DNA of 7,917 bases from an uncultured Bacteroidales bacterium (GCA_937911935.1 CALDQH010000035.1:1-7917), one strand, 5' to 3'; shown: positions 1 to 6,629, numbered from the stretch's first letter. Notes: generated by a model from the sequence alone, not told the origin. Made by a program: numbers and translations.

Positions 1-21
1 TCTATTTTTTTGTGTGTAAAA

Positions 22-690
22 TTAAATTTTCCAATCGATGGTGGATAAATTGTGTTCACTTAAGAAATTGTTGCATTTTGAAAAGTGTTTGCAACCAAAA
101 AAGCCGCGGTAAGAGGATAAGGGCGATGGATGGGGGGCTTTTAAGATTAAGTGTTTGGTGGCATCGATAAATTTGCTTTTACCTCCTGCATAGGCACCCC
201 ACAATAAAAATACCACGTTTTGTTTGGAATCGGAGATGGCTTTTATAACTGCATCGGTAAAGGTTTCCCACCCTTTGCCTTGGTGCGAACCTGCCATGCC
301 ACTGCGTACGGTTAAGGTTGCATTAAGCAACAGAACACCTTGATTAGCAAGGTATTGTAAATTACCCGATGTGGGCATGGATTTGCCCATATCATCGGCC
401 ATTTCTTTGCAAATGTTTAGTAGCGATGGAGGGAAAGGTACCCCCTCGTTTACCGAAAAGCACAAACCATGCGCCTGCCCTGCCCCGTGGTAAGGGTCTT
501 GCCCTAAAATAACCACACGAACATCGTTAAAAGGACATGAATTAAAGGCATTAAAAATTTGGCCAGCAGGAGGAAAAATGGTTTGCGTTGCATATTCCTC
601 TTTAACAAATTTGACCAACTGTTCAAAATACGGTTGGTCAAATTCTTTTTGTAATATTTTTTGCCAAGATGGCTCTATTCTTACTTCCAT
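22..690 (-). CDS. ung: Uracil-DNA glycosylase (family 1 UDG)
   Basis: Removes uracil from DNA, arising from cytosine deamination or dUMP misincorporation, as the first step of base-excision repair in the cytoplasm. The 222-residue product is full length for family 1 UDG. Visible motifs are the water-activating loop GQDPYH at 63-68 (catalytic Asp65, Tyr67), Phe79 in GLCFSV (uracil stacking), the Pro-rich loop PFPPS at 85-89, LLNATLTV near 121-128 with the uracil-reading Asn123, and the minor-groove loop HPSPLS at 187-192 with catalytic His187 and the intercalating Leu191. The ATG at 688-690 lies inside the end of speB: the genes overlap by 10 bases, so translation is probably coupled and the start is well fixed. 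There is no Shine-Dalgarno sequence and no promoter of its own. It is the last gene seen of the speA-speB-ung unit. Only 21 bases follow its stop and no hairpin terminator is seen in them. No key residue is missing. Confidence 0.97.
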   Translation of the reverse strand: MEVRIEPSWQKILQKEFDQPYFEQLVKFVKEEYATQTIFPPAGQIFNAFNSCPFNDVRVVILGQDPYHGAGQAHGLCFSVNEGVPFPPSLLNICKEMADDMGKSMPTSGNLQYLANQGVLLLNATLTVRSGMAGSHQGKGWETFTDAVIKAISDSKQNVVFLLWGAYAGGKSKFIDATKHLILKAPHPSPLSSYRGFFGCKHFSKCNNFLSEHNLSTIDWKI

Positions 691-1529
691 TTTAAAGTTT
701 GGTAAGTCATTAGTTGATAAGCCAAACGAGCAGCCAAATAATCGGATGCTTTATCGACAGGATTGGGACACAATTCTACAATATCAAAGCCCACTACGTT
801 TTTACTTGCAAATACACTGCGTAAAAAGTGCAACACTTGGTAGTAAGTTAATCCGCCTGGTTCGGGTGTGCCAGTTGATGGTAACACCGATGGATCAAAG
901 ACATCCAAATCGATGGTTACATAGACATTTTCGGTAAGGGTATCGATGGCTTTGGCTTGCCAATTGTTGTTGTCAAAAATTTGGTGCGCGTAAAACAAAC
1001 GGTCTTTCTCAAAGAAAGGCAACTCTTCTACACATTGGCTACGAATGCCTACTTGGGTAATTTTGGCTACCTCTGCTGCACGGTTCATTACGCAAGCATG
1101 GTTGAGTTCAGAACCTTCGTACGAGGGACGCAAATCGGAATGTGCATCCAATTGCAATACGGTTAGATTATCGTATTTTTTAGCCATAGCACGAATAGCG
1201 CCAATGCTAACGGTGTGGTTACCACCAATGGTTACAGGAAATTTACCATCGTTTAATAAGGTAGTTACCTCTTGTTGCACCTTGTTGCAAAGAAGCTCGG
1301 GAGTACGGTCTTCGGTTACAAAAGGCAAGGTTGCAATGCCGTGTTTGTAGGCTTCGGTACCTGTTTCTACATCGTAGTTTTCTAAGGTGAACGATGCATC
1401 TAAAAAAGCTTCGGGGCCTTTATCGGCACCTTTTACCCACGTGCTGGTAGCATCGTAAGGTACGGGCAAAATAGCAAACTTGGCGTTTGCGTATTCGCGG
1501 TATTGTTCTTCAAAATCTCCAAAAATCAT
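681..1529 (-). CDS. speB: Agmatinase (agmatine ureohydrolase)
   Basis: Hydrolyses agmatine to putrescine and urea with a dinuclear Mn centre (arginase/ureohydrolase family). At 282 residues it has the usual length. The metal-binding motifs appear in order: GGNH at 102-105 (His105), DAHSD at 128-132 (Asp128, His130, Asp132) and TIDLDVFDP at 205-213 (Asp207, Asp209). GTPEPGGL at 220-227 is the agmatinase-type loop, and Glu252 in FDIVEL fits the catalytic acid. The first motif reads GGNHTVS, where Glu or Asp is more usual before the metal-binding His. The ATG is 4 bases after the speA stop and the 3' end overlaps ung by 10 bases, so the three genes form one tight unit. The neighbouring arginine decarboxylase supplies the substrate, which favours agmatinase over arginase, formiminoglutamase or guanidinobutyrase. 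The family assignment is firm from motifs; the substrate is inferred from context. Confidence 0.93.
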   Translation of the reverse strand: MIFGDFEEQYREYANAKFAILPVPYDATSTWVKGADKGPEAFLDASFTLENYDVETGTEAYKHGIATLPFVTEDRTPELLCNKVQQEVTTLLNDGKFPVTIGGNHTVSIGAIRAMAKKYDNLTVLQLDAHSDLRPSYEGSELNHACVMNRAAEVAKITQVGIRSQCVEELPFFEKDRLFYAHQIFDNNNWQAKAIDTLTENVYVTIDLDVFDPSVLPSTGTPEPGGLTYYQVLHFLRSVFASKNVVGFDIVELCPNPVDKASDYLAARLAYQLMTYQTLKWK

Positions 1530-1533
1530 ACTA

Positions 1534-2928
1534 TTAATAACCTAAGATTTTTAACATAGACTTATACGACTGTTCTTTGGCAAATAGCTTGGTATAGTAC
1601 TCGCCATCTTCGTCTAAGCCAATTACTACGTGCTTGGGCGATGGAATTAGGCAGTGTTGAATACCTCCAAAACCTGCCAACGATTCTTGATAAGCACCGG
1701 TATGGAACAAACCAATGTATTGTGGTTGCTCAGCTTTAGGGTCTATTTTAGGCAAGAAAATAGCGTTGTTGTGACCTGCACTGTAAAAATCTTCGCTGTC
1801 GCAAGTTAGACCACCAAGGTGAACACGTTGGTATTCTTTGTCCCAATTGTTAACGGCAAGCAAAATGTAACGTTGGTTTATCGCCCATGTATCGGGCAAA
1901 GTGGTAATGAAAGAACTGTCAATCATGTTCCACGATTCGCGGTCGTTTTGTTGTTTTTGATTAACAATGCTGTACAAAATAGCGCCACTTTCGCCTACGG
2001 TAAACGATCCAAATTCGGTAAAGATATTAGGTTCGGGCACACCGTTTAGGGTACAGATGTTTTTTATTTGTGCCACGATTTCTTCTGCCATGTACTCGTA
2101 ATCGTAATTGTGATCTAAATGTGTAGCAATGGGGAAACCGCCACCAATATCCAAACTATCTAGTTCGGGACAAATCTTTTTAAGCTCGCAATACAGTTCT
2201 ACAGCCTTGCTTAGTTCACTCCAATAGTAAGCGGTATCTTTAATACCAGTATTGATAAAGAAGTGAAGCATTTTAAGTTCAATTTTAGGATTGTCCTTAA
2301 TTTTTTCGTAGTAGTATGGCAAGATATCGTTGTATCGAATACCCAAACGTGAGGTATAAAAATCAAACTTAGGTTCTTCTTCGGATGCAATACGAATACC
2401 TACCTTAAATTTATTTTCAGCTCCATTCAAAAGCAAATCCAATTCGAATTTATTATCCAAGATGGCAACCAAATTACTAAATCCGTTGTTGATTAAACTT
2501 TGGATATTTTCTACATACTGTGGACGTTTAAATCCGTTACATATAATATAGGTATCTTTTTTTAGATTGCCCGATTCGTATAAATTCTCAATTAAGTTGA
2601 TGTCAAAAGCCGACGATGTTTCTACGTTTACACCGTTTTTAAGCACTTCTTCCATTACAAAAGAAAAATGCGAGCTTTTAGTACAGTAGCAATAATGATA
2701 ATCGGCATTGTAATCTACCTTTGCCATTGCCACGTTAAACATTCTGCGTGCTTTTTGGATTTGCTGCGTGATGCGTGGCAAGTAAGTAATTTTAAGTGGA
2801 GTTCCATACTGCTCAATAATATCCATCAAAGGGATGTTATTGAAATACAATTCGTTATCAACAACTTGAAACTCGTCGGTAGGAAAATCTGCCGTTTGTT
2901 CAATTAAATCGATGTACTTGTTCTTCAT
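1534..2928 (-). CDS. speA: Arginine decarboxylase, short form (PLP fold type III)
   Basis: Probably converts arginine to agmatine and CO2, the first step of putrescine synthesis. It is a PLP enzyme of the alanine-racemase-like fold (ODC/DapDC/SpeA superfamily). Residues visible are Lys84 in YCTKSSH (Schiff-base lysine), SRLGIR at 193-198, His222 in LHFFINTG (ring-stacking His position), the phosphate-binding DIGGGFP at 260-266, EFGSFTVGESG at 305-315, and TCDSED at 375-380 with the catalytic-type Cys376 and Asp377. GAYQE at 411-415 is shared with SpeA enzymes. At 464 residues it is much shorter than the roughly 630-660-residue SpeA of enterobacteria, so it lacks that enzyme's extra helical regions; similar short forms are known in Bacteroidota. 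HFFINTG replaces the usual H-x-x-x-GSQ type motif. The start ATG follows an A-rich stretch without a Shine-Dalgarno. speB 4 bases downstream supports arginine as substrate; another basic amino acid is not excluded. Confidence 0.88.
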   Translation of the reverse strand: MKNKYIDLIEQTADFPTDEFQVVDNELYFNNIPLMDIIEQYGTPLKITYLPRITQQIQKARRMFNVAMAKVDYNADYHYCYCTKSSHFSFVMEEVLKNGVNVETSSAFDINLIENLYESGNLKKDTYIICNGFKRPQYVENIQSLINNGFSNLVAILDNKFELDLLLNGAENKFKVGIRIASEEEPKFDFYTSRLGIRYNDILPYYYEKIKDNPKIELKMLHFFINTGIKDTAYYWSELSKAVELYCELKKICPELDSLDIGGGFPIATHLDHNYDYEYMAEEIVAQIKNICTLNGVPEPNIFTEFGSFTVGESGAILYSIVNQKQQNDRESWNMIDSSFITTLPDTWAINQRYILLAVNNWDKEYQRVHLGGLTCDSEDFYSAGHNNAIFLPKIDPKAEQPQYIGLFHTGAYQESLAGFGGIQHCLIPSPKHVVIGLDEDGEYYTKLFAKEQSYKSMLKILGY

Positions 2929-2980
2929 CTTTTTGCCAATTAAAAGAAATCTAACTTAATTACTTTGCTAAAATTTTATC

Positions 2981-2999
2981 AATGTAACTCACTTACATT
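2981..2999. promoter_or_regulatory. Perfect inverted repeat in the speA leader
   Basis: AATGTAA and TTACATT form 7-base perfect arms around a 5-base spacer. The element lies 52 bases upstream of the speA ATG, just downstream of the candidate -7 box at 3014-3021, so in RNA it would fall within about the first 30 nt of the leader. A second, AT-only palindrome (TAAAATTTTA, 2969-2978) lies next to it on the speA side. It could be an operator for a dimeric repressor or a weak RNA hairpin. The symmetry is seen directly; the role is inference. Confidence 0.45.
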
Positions 3000-3013
3000 T
3001 TCTAATAACAGGG

Positions 3014-3021
3014 CAAATATA
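3014..3021 (-). promoter_or_regulatory. Candidate -7 promoter box for speA-speB-ung
   Basis: On the minus strand this reads TATATTTG, an exact match to the Bacteroidota -7 consensus TAnnTTTG. The predicted start of transcription is near 3007, giving a leader of about 80 nt before speA. The -33 element is weak: a TTTTT run at 3035-3039 lies closer (about 14 bases) than the usual 19-21. Location in the only gap upstream of the unit supports it. Confidence 0.55.
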
Positions 3022-3060
3022 GGGATTATTTGTGAAAAACGGCGTAATATAGGCAAAAAA

Positions 3061-3088
3061 GTTAGGAGTGAGGAGTTAGGAGTTAGGA
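3061..3088. repeat. Tandem heptamer array, GTTAGGA x4
   Basis: Four contiguous 7-base units on the + strand read GTTAGGA, GTGAGGA, GTTAGGA, GTTAGGA; a further GTT follows. The array lies between the 3' end of the FAD oxidoreductase gene and the speA promoter. A 10-base palindrome (TTTGTACAAA, 3091-3100) lies just beside it. No coding function; no hairpin can form from the units. Confidence 0.8.
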
Positions 3089-3131
3089 GTTTTGTACAAA
3101 CCATATGCAGAGTCAGACTTGTTTGAATTCA

Positions 3132-3145
3132 GCATTAAGCATTAA
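3132..3145. repeat. Heptamer pair, GCATTAA x2, spanning a stop codon
   Basis: Two contiguous copies of GCATTAA. The second copy contains the stop codon (3142-3144) of the FAD oxidoreductase, so repeat and gene end overlap. Two copies alone would be weak, but it sits 43 bases from another heptamer array. Confidence 0.5.
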
Positions 3146-4698
3146 AAGAGAAGAGTGCATTGTTCGGCGCAGCGTTCGCCGTCGATGGCGGCAGAGACGA
3201 TACCACCAGCATAACCAGCACCTTCGCCACAAGGATACAATCCTTTTAATTGAACATGCTGAAGTGTCTGATTATCACGCAAAATGCGAATGGGTGCCGA
3301 AGTACGTGTTTCTACACCGATTAACATAGCCTCGTTGGTTAAAAACGCTTTACTCCATTTACCAAAGGCTTTAAAACCTTGTTGCAGACGCTTAGAAACC
3401 TCGGTTGGCAACAAGAAATGCAAAGGAGAAGACAAAACACCTGGCACATAAGATGTTACAGGTAAATTAAAAGACATTTTTCGATTGACAAAATCGACCA
3501 TACGCTGCGCAGGTGCTACTTGACTCATACCACCATTTACATACGCATCGCGCTCCATAGTTTGCTGAAAACGCATGACATTGAACACAGGCGGAACATC
3601 TTTATCAAGTGGCAGATCTTCGGGGCGTACTTCGACCACCATACCCGAATTTGCCCATTTAGAGCCACGATTTGAGGGAGACATACCATTTACCACCACT
3701 TGTTCGGGTCCACTTGCAGCAGGGACCACAAAACCACCTGGGCACATACAAAACGAATAGACTCCCCTGCCCTCTGCTTGCGTAACAAAACTATATTCGG
3801 CAGCAGGCAAATACTCGCCACGTCCTTTGGGACTGTGGTATTGCATTTGGTCGATAAGCACTTGCGGATGCTCTAAACGCACTCCTACGGCAATACCTTT
3901 GGCTTCGATGGTAATTTGTTTGCGGTAAAGCATTTCATATACATCACGCGCAGAATGCCCCGTTGCCAAAATAACAGGTCCTAAAAAGGTCTTTCCATCG
4001 TGCGTTTCTACACCTTTTACCTCGTCATTATCGACAAGCAGATCGGTTACTTTGGTTTGAAAATGCACCTCACCACCACAGGCGATAATGCGCTGACGCA
4101 TATTTTTGATTACATCGGGCAACTTATCCGTACCGATGTGTGGATGTACATCTACCAAGATATTGGGATTTGCTCCATGCTCGCAAAAGATAGAAAGAAT
4201 GCGGTTTACATCGCCTTTCTTTTTACTACGGGTATAGAGTTTCCCATCCGAATAAGCACCCGCACCACCTTCGCCAAAACTGTAATTTGACTCGGGATCG
4301 ACCATGTGCTGACGCGAAATTTGAGCGATATCTCGCTTGCGGTCGTTTACATTTTTACCACGCTCCAACACAATGGGGCGTTTATCCAATTCTATTAAAC
4401 GCAAGGCAGCAAACAAACCAGCAGGACCTGCACCAACCACCACCACGGTTTCTTTATCGCTCACATCGTGGTAGTTGTTTTGCAACAACTGGGGCGCCGT
4501 GGGTTGCTCGTGCACAAACACACGTACTTTCAAATTGACAAATACCGTACGTTGGCGTGCATCAATAGAACGACGCAACACCCTAACAGCCGTAATGTCT
4601 TTTACAGCTATGGCTTTTTCTTGGGCAATGTATTCTTTTAAGAATTTTTCGGCCGATGCTATTTTTGGTAAAACGCGGATGTCGTATTCGTTAATCAT
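3142..4698 (-). CDS. FAD-dependent oxidoreductase, COG2509 type
   Basis: A 518-residue flavoprotein of the 'uncharacterised FAD-dependent dehydrogenase' family; substrate unknown. Residues 1-75 form the family's small N-terminal domain (starting INEYDIRVLPK). A Rossmann FAD-binding segment follows: VVVVGAGPAG at 85-94 with the GxGxxG glycines at 89, 91 and 94, and the acidic end of the second strand at Glu112 in VLERG. FGEGGAGAYSDGKL (141-154), CMCPGGFVVPAASG (317-330), ETRTSAPIRI (473-482) and the C-terminal FAD motif GLYPCGEGAGYAGGIVSAA (486-504) are all present. Length is usual and there is no signal peptide or membrane segment, so it should be cytoplasmic. CMCPGG contains two Cys two residues apart, but no evidence here shows that they are redox active. 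No promoter consensus was found in the 193-base gap upstream, which holds the rpsP terminator and short repeats; the gene may depend on read-through or an atypical promoter. It is separated from speA by 213 bases. Confidence 0.9.
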   Translation of the reverse strand: MINEYDIRVLPKIASAEKFLKEYIAQEKAIAVKDITAVRVLRRSIDARQRTVFVNLKVRVFVHEQPTAPQLLQNNYHDVSDKETVVVVGAGPAGLFAALRLIELDKRPIVLERGKNVNDRKRDIAQISRQHMVDPESNYSFGEGGAGAYSDGKLYTRSKKKGDVNRILSIFCEHGANPNILVDVHPHIGTDKLPDVIKNMRQRIIACGGEVHFQTKVTDLLVDNDEVKGVETHDGKTFLGPVILATGHSARDVYEMLYRKQITIEAKGIAVGVRLEHPQVLIDQMQYHSPKGRGEYLPAAEYSFVTQAEGRGVYSFCMCPGGFVVPAASGPEQVVVNGMSPSNRGSKWANSGMVVEVRPEDLPLDKDVPPVFNVMRFQQTMERDAYVNGGMSQVAPAQRMVDFVNRKMSFNLPVTSYVPGVLSSPLHFLLPTEVSKRLQQGFKAFGKWSKAFLTNEAMLIGVETRTSAPIRILRDNQTLQHVQLKGLYPCGEGAGYAGGIVSAAIDGERCAEQCTLLF

Positions 4699-4706
4699 GT
4701 TTAGTC

Positions 4707-4735
4707 GTTGAGTCGTTTAGGTGTTGAGTCGTTTA
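4707..4735. repeat. 13-base direct repeat, 16-base period
   Basis: GTTGAGTCGTTTA occurs at 4707-4719 and again, identical, at 4723-4735; a partial copy of the same words (TTTAGTCGTTG) starts at 4700. The array begins just upstream of the FAD oxidoreductase ATG (4696-4698), so it forms the immediate 5' leader of that gene. Confidence 0.75.
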
Positions 4736-4753
4736 TTTGTTCGCTTCGCTCAC

Positions 4754-4822
4754 GATGAATCGATGAATCGGTGTTTTTTGATGACTAATCGACTAACCGA
4801 CTAATCGACTAATCGGTGAATC
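4754..4822. repeat. Octamer repeat array (GATGAATC / GACTAATC)
   Basis: Two contiguous units GATGAATC (4754-4769) are followed, after 13 bases that include a run of six T, by four contiguous units GACTAATC (4783-4814, the second with C for T at position 7) and one GGTGAATC (4815-4822). The shared pattern ends in AAYC with an 8-base period. It fills the gap between the rpsP terminator and the FAD oxidoreductase leader. The segment GTTCGCTTCGCTCACG at 4739-4754 borders it and shares a 7-base word with the repeat block at the right edge of the window. Confidence 0.8.
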
Positions 4823-4839
4823 GATATTTACTAAAAGCG

Positions 4840-4868
4840 AAAAAAGGGAACCGATTGGGGTTCCCTTT
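4840..4868 (-). terminator. Intrinsic terminator of rpsP
   Basis: On the minus strand AAAGGGAACC (4868-4859) pairs perfectly with GGTTCCCTTT (4852-4843) around a 6-base loop CCAATC. The 3' arm runs into six consecutive T (4845-4840), then CGCTTTT. The stem starts 24 bases beyond the rpsP stop codon, with the right orientation for that gene. Confidence 0.88.
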
Positions 4869-4891
4869 GTGTTTGCTTTGCGATGCTACAA

Positions 4892-5425
4892 TTATTCTGC
4901 AGCAGCTTCAGCTGGAGCTTCTTCAGCAGCGGCTTCGGCAGCAGCTTCTTCTTGAGCAGCCAACAATTCAGCTTTTTTAGCAGCGATTTGAGCAGCTTTA
5001 GCTTTGTTAGCAGCTTTTTCAGCTTCCAAACGTTCTTTTGCAGAAGCTTCTTTGCTAGCAGCCAATTTAGCAACAACTTGGTCGTTTGCTTTGTCTTTAC
5101 CAGCTTTCCAAGCTTCAAATTTTTGTTTTGCTACTTCTTCGGTAAAGGCGCCTTTTTTAACACCACCCATTAAGTGTTTCATCAACAATACACCTTCGTT
5201 CGACAAAATGTTACGAACAGTGTCAGTTGGTTGTGCACCACAGTTAATCCATTTCAAAGCAGCTTCGAAGTCTAAATTTACTGTCGCAGGATTGGTGTTA
5301 GGGTTGTAAGAACCAATGCGTTCAATAAATCTGCCATCACGTGGCGCTCTTACATCGGCTACAACAATGTGATAATACGCATAAGATTTGCGGCCGTGTC
5401 TTTGCAATCTAATTTTAGTTGCCAT
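4892..5425 (-). CDS. rpsP: 30S ribosomal protein S16 with long C-terminal tail
   Basis: Component of the small ribosomal subunit, needed for 30S assembly. The first ~85 residues are the conserved S16 domain: the start MATKIRLQRHGRK, YHIVVADVRAPRDGRFIERIGSYNP and the segment around NCGAQPTDTVRNIL. Residues ~86-177 are an extension rich in Ala, Lys and Glu that ends in AAEEAPAEAAAE and is probably helical or disordered. Total length is 177 residues against about 82 in E. coli; long tails of this kind occur in Bacteroidota S16. The frame stays open upstream to a TTG at 5480-5482, but S16 homology begins at the ATG 5423-5425 and that TTG lies in the promoter's -7 box, so the ATG is the start. There is no Shine-Dalgarno; the leader is A/T-rich. 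It has its own promoter and terminator and so appears monocistronic, without the rimM, trmD and rplS neighbours seen in Proteobacteria. Confidence 0.96.
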   Translation of the reverse strand: MATKIRLQRHGRKSYAYYHIVVADVRAPRDGRFIERIGSYNPNTNPATVNLDFEAALKWINCGAQPTDTVRNILSNEGVLLMKHLMGGVKKGAFTEEVAKQKFEAWKAGKDKANDQVVAKLAASKEASAKERLEAEKAANKAKAAQIAAKKAELLAAQEEAAAEAAAEEAPAEAAAE

Positions 5426-5459
5426 TTCAAATAATAATTTAAAAATTAATAACTTCAGT

Positions 5460-5474
5460 GCATTACTCGAATGC
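5460..5474 (-). promoter_or_regulatory. Small hairpin at the predicted 5' end of rpsP mRNA
   Basis: On the minus strand GCATT and AATGC form a 5-base stem around CGAGT. It starts about 6 bases after the -7 box, so it would sit at or within a few nucleotides of the transcript's 5' end. A second AT-only inverted repeat (TAATTT / AAATTA, 5435-5448) follows before the ATG. It could stabilise the mRNA or be part of an autoregulatory S16 leader; neither is shown by one sequence. Confidence 0.4.
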
Positions 5475-5479
5475 GGGGG

Positions 5480-5487
5480 CAAAGATA
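5480..5487 (-). promoter_or_regulatory. -7 promoter box of rpsP
   Basis: Minus strand TATCTTTG matches the Bacteroidota -7 consensus TAnnTTTG exactly. A TTTTT run at 5508-5512 ends 20 bases upstream, close to the -33 TTTG element except for the final G. Expected transcription start is near 5474, giving a leader of about 50 nt. The position in the mscS-rpsP gap fits. Confidence 0.75.
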
Positions 5488-5510
5488 ATGAAAATAAATG
5501 AGAGTTGAAA

Positions 5511-5524
5511 AAGGAGAAAGGAGA
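5511..5524. repeat. Heptamer pair AAGGAGA x2 in a purine run
   Basis: Two contiguous copies of AAGGAGA on the + strand, part of an 18-base pure purine run (5507-5524) that is followed by nine T (5525-5533). It overlaps the upstream edge of the rpsP promoter and lies just beyond the mscS stop codon. No terminator hairpin for the channel gene is seen here. Confidence 0.45.
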
Positions 5525-5542
5525 TTTTTTTTTGACAAGCGG

Positions 5543-6598
5543 TTATTTCTGCATATAAATCGTTTGGGTGGGGAAAGCAAAGTTCCAACCTTTGGCATTG
5601 AATTGTTTCAGGATGGCAAGATTTACCAGGGTTTGGGTTTCAAAGATATCACTGCGACGTTTTATATAATAAATAAAGGTAATACCCAACGAAAAATCGC
5701 CATAAGTAGTAAACGCAACCACCACGTCGTTTTTGATGGTATTGATTTGAGTTGGCAATTGTTTGAGAAAATCCATGGCTTCTTGCATAGCTTCGGGGGT
5801 GGTATCGTAAGTCAAACCCAACACCAAGGTTATTTTACGGGCTTCTTCGGCAGTAACGTTTTCTATTTCGCTATCGACAATTTTGTAGTTAGGAATGGTC
5901 ACCAACCTACCCTCTAAAGTACGGATACGGGTGCTTCGCATACCGATATCTTCGACAGTACCGTCAAAACCAGCTACCTTGATGCGCTCGCCCAACCTAA
6001 AGGGCTTATCCATAAAGATGGTAAAACCACCAAACATGTTTTTGATGGTGTCTTGCGCTGCCAAAGCAAAAGCGATACCACCGATACCCAAGGTCGTAAG
6101 CATGGCTGCTACATCAATACCGACCAAGGTAAGTGTCGTTATAATGGCTACAATCCAAATTACGCCCGACACAACCTTTTGTACCGCCTTCATAACATTT
6201 ACATCCAACTTGGAGTTTTGTTTACCTTCGGCGTATGGCAACAAAAAATCGTCCAAAAAGTTGTTGATAAAACGGTTTAGAACCCAAGCAATATCGAGCG
6301 ACAACAAAACCTTAAAAGCTATTTTTACCACAGACAGCGCTTCGGGCGGTAATACCACACAATGCATGGCTACGTAAATACCAAACAACACCAAACCGCA
6401 CACAAAGGGCATTTGAAGCACATTGAGCATCATATCATCCACTTTGGAACGCGTTTTTTCTGCTTTTTTGCGCAAAAAACGTTTTTCTATCCATACCATC
6501 AATCTACCCAACAAGGCAGAGCCAATAATAATACCAGAAAACCATAGCCAATTGATCCAAGTGTTATTCTCTAACAAGAAGATAAAAAATGCTTTCAT
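5543..6598 (-). CDS. MscS-family mechanosensitive ion channel
   Basis: Inner-membrane channel that opens under membrane tension and protects against hypo-osmotic shock. The 351-residue protein has hydrophobic segments near 14-37, 66-84, 96-115 and 143-164, then the MscS pore helix at about 170-200 with the small-residue pattern LGIGGIAFALAAQDTIKNMFGG. The beta domain follows at 201-250 (FRLGERIKVAGFDGTVEDIG, then RSTRIRTLEGRLVTIPN), and a cytoplasmic alpha/beta domain ends the protein. With about five membrane segments it is larger than E. coli MscS (286 residues, three) and resembles the YnaI/MSL1-like medium-size channels. A basic linker (RKKAEKTRSK, 43-52) separates the first two segments. 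It has a well-formed promoter 32 bases upstream of the ATG and no Shine-Dalgarno. Its stop is 55 bases before the rpsP promoter box. The family is certain; ion selectivity and tension threshold cannot be read from sequence. Confidence 0.94.
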   Translation of the reverse strand: MKAFFIFLLENNTWINWLWFSGIIIGSALLGRLMVWIEKRFLRKKAEKTRSKVDDMMLNVLQMPFVCGLVLFGIYVAMHCVVLPPEALSVVKIAFKVLLSLDIAWVLNRFINNFLDDFLLPYAEGKQNSKLDVNVMKAVQKVVSGVIWIVAIITTLTLVGIDVAAMLTTLGIGGIAFALAAQDTIKNMFGGFTIFMDKPFRLGERIKVAGFDGTVEDIGMRSTRIRTLEGRLVTIPNYKIVDSEIENVTAEEARKITLVLGLTYDTTPEAMQEAMDFLKQLPTQINTIKNDVVVAFTTYGDFSLGITFIYYIKRRSDIFETQTLVNLAILKQFNAKGWNFAFPTQTIYMQK

Positions 6599-6629
6599 TT
6601 TGCTTTATAAGGATGATACATATTCATAA

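Noticed and set aside
3091..3141. Terminator for the FAD oxidoreductase
   Set aside because: Only short palindromes (TTTGTACAAA, CATATG, GAATTC) and a 5-base CAAAC/GTTTG pairing are present, with no GC-rich stem followed by a T run.
4754..4822. Could the octamer arrays be a CRISPR or iteron origin?
   Set aside because: Units are directly tandem with no unique spacers, so not CRISPR. No rep, dnaA or DnaA-box cluster is nearby, so an origin is not supported.
4831..5173. Leu/Lys-rich and Ser/Phe-rich open frames over the rpsP tail
   Set aside because: Both are off-frame readings of the low-complexity Ala/Glu/Lys codons of rpsP; neither looks like a real protein family.
5426..5482. Extended S16 start at a TTG 57 bases upstream
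   Set aside because: The TTG lies in the -7 promoter box, the extra 19 residues match nothing in S16, and the family sequence begins exactly at the ATG 5423-5425.
5895..6377. 160-codon + strand open frame inside the MscS gene
   Set aside because: It is antisense to a clear MscS coding sequence and has no recognisable domain or leader; the other + strand open frames in the window are explained the same way.
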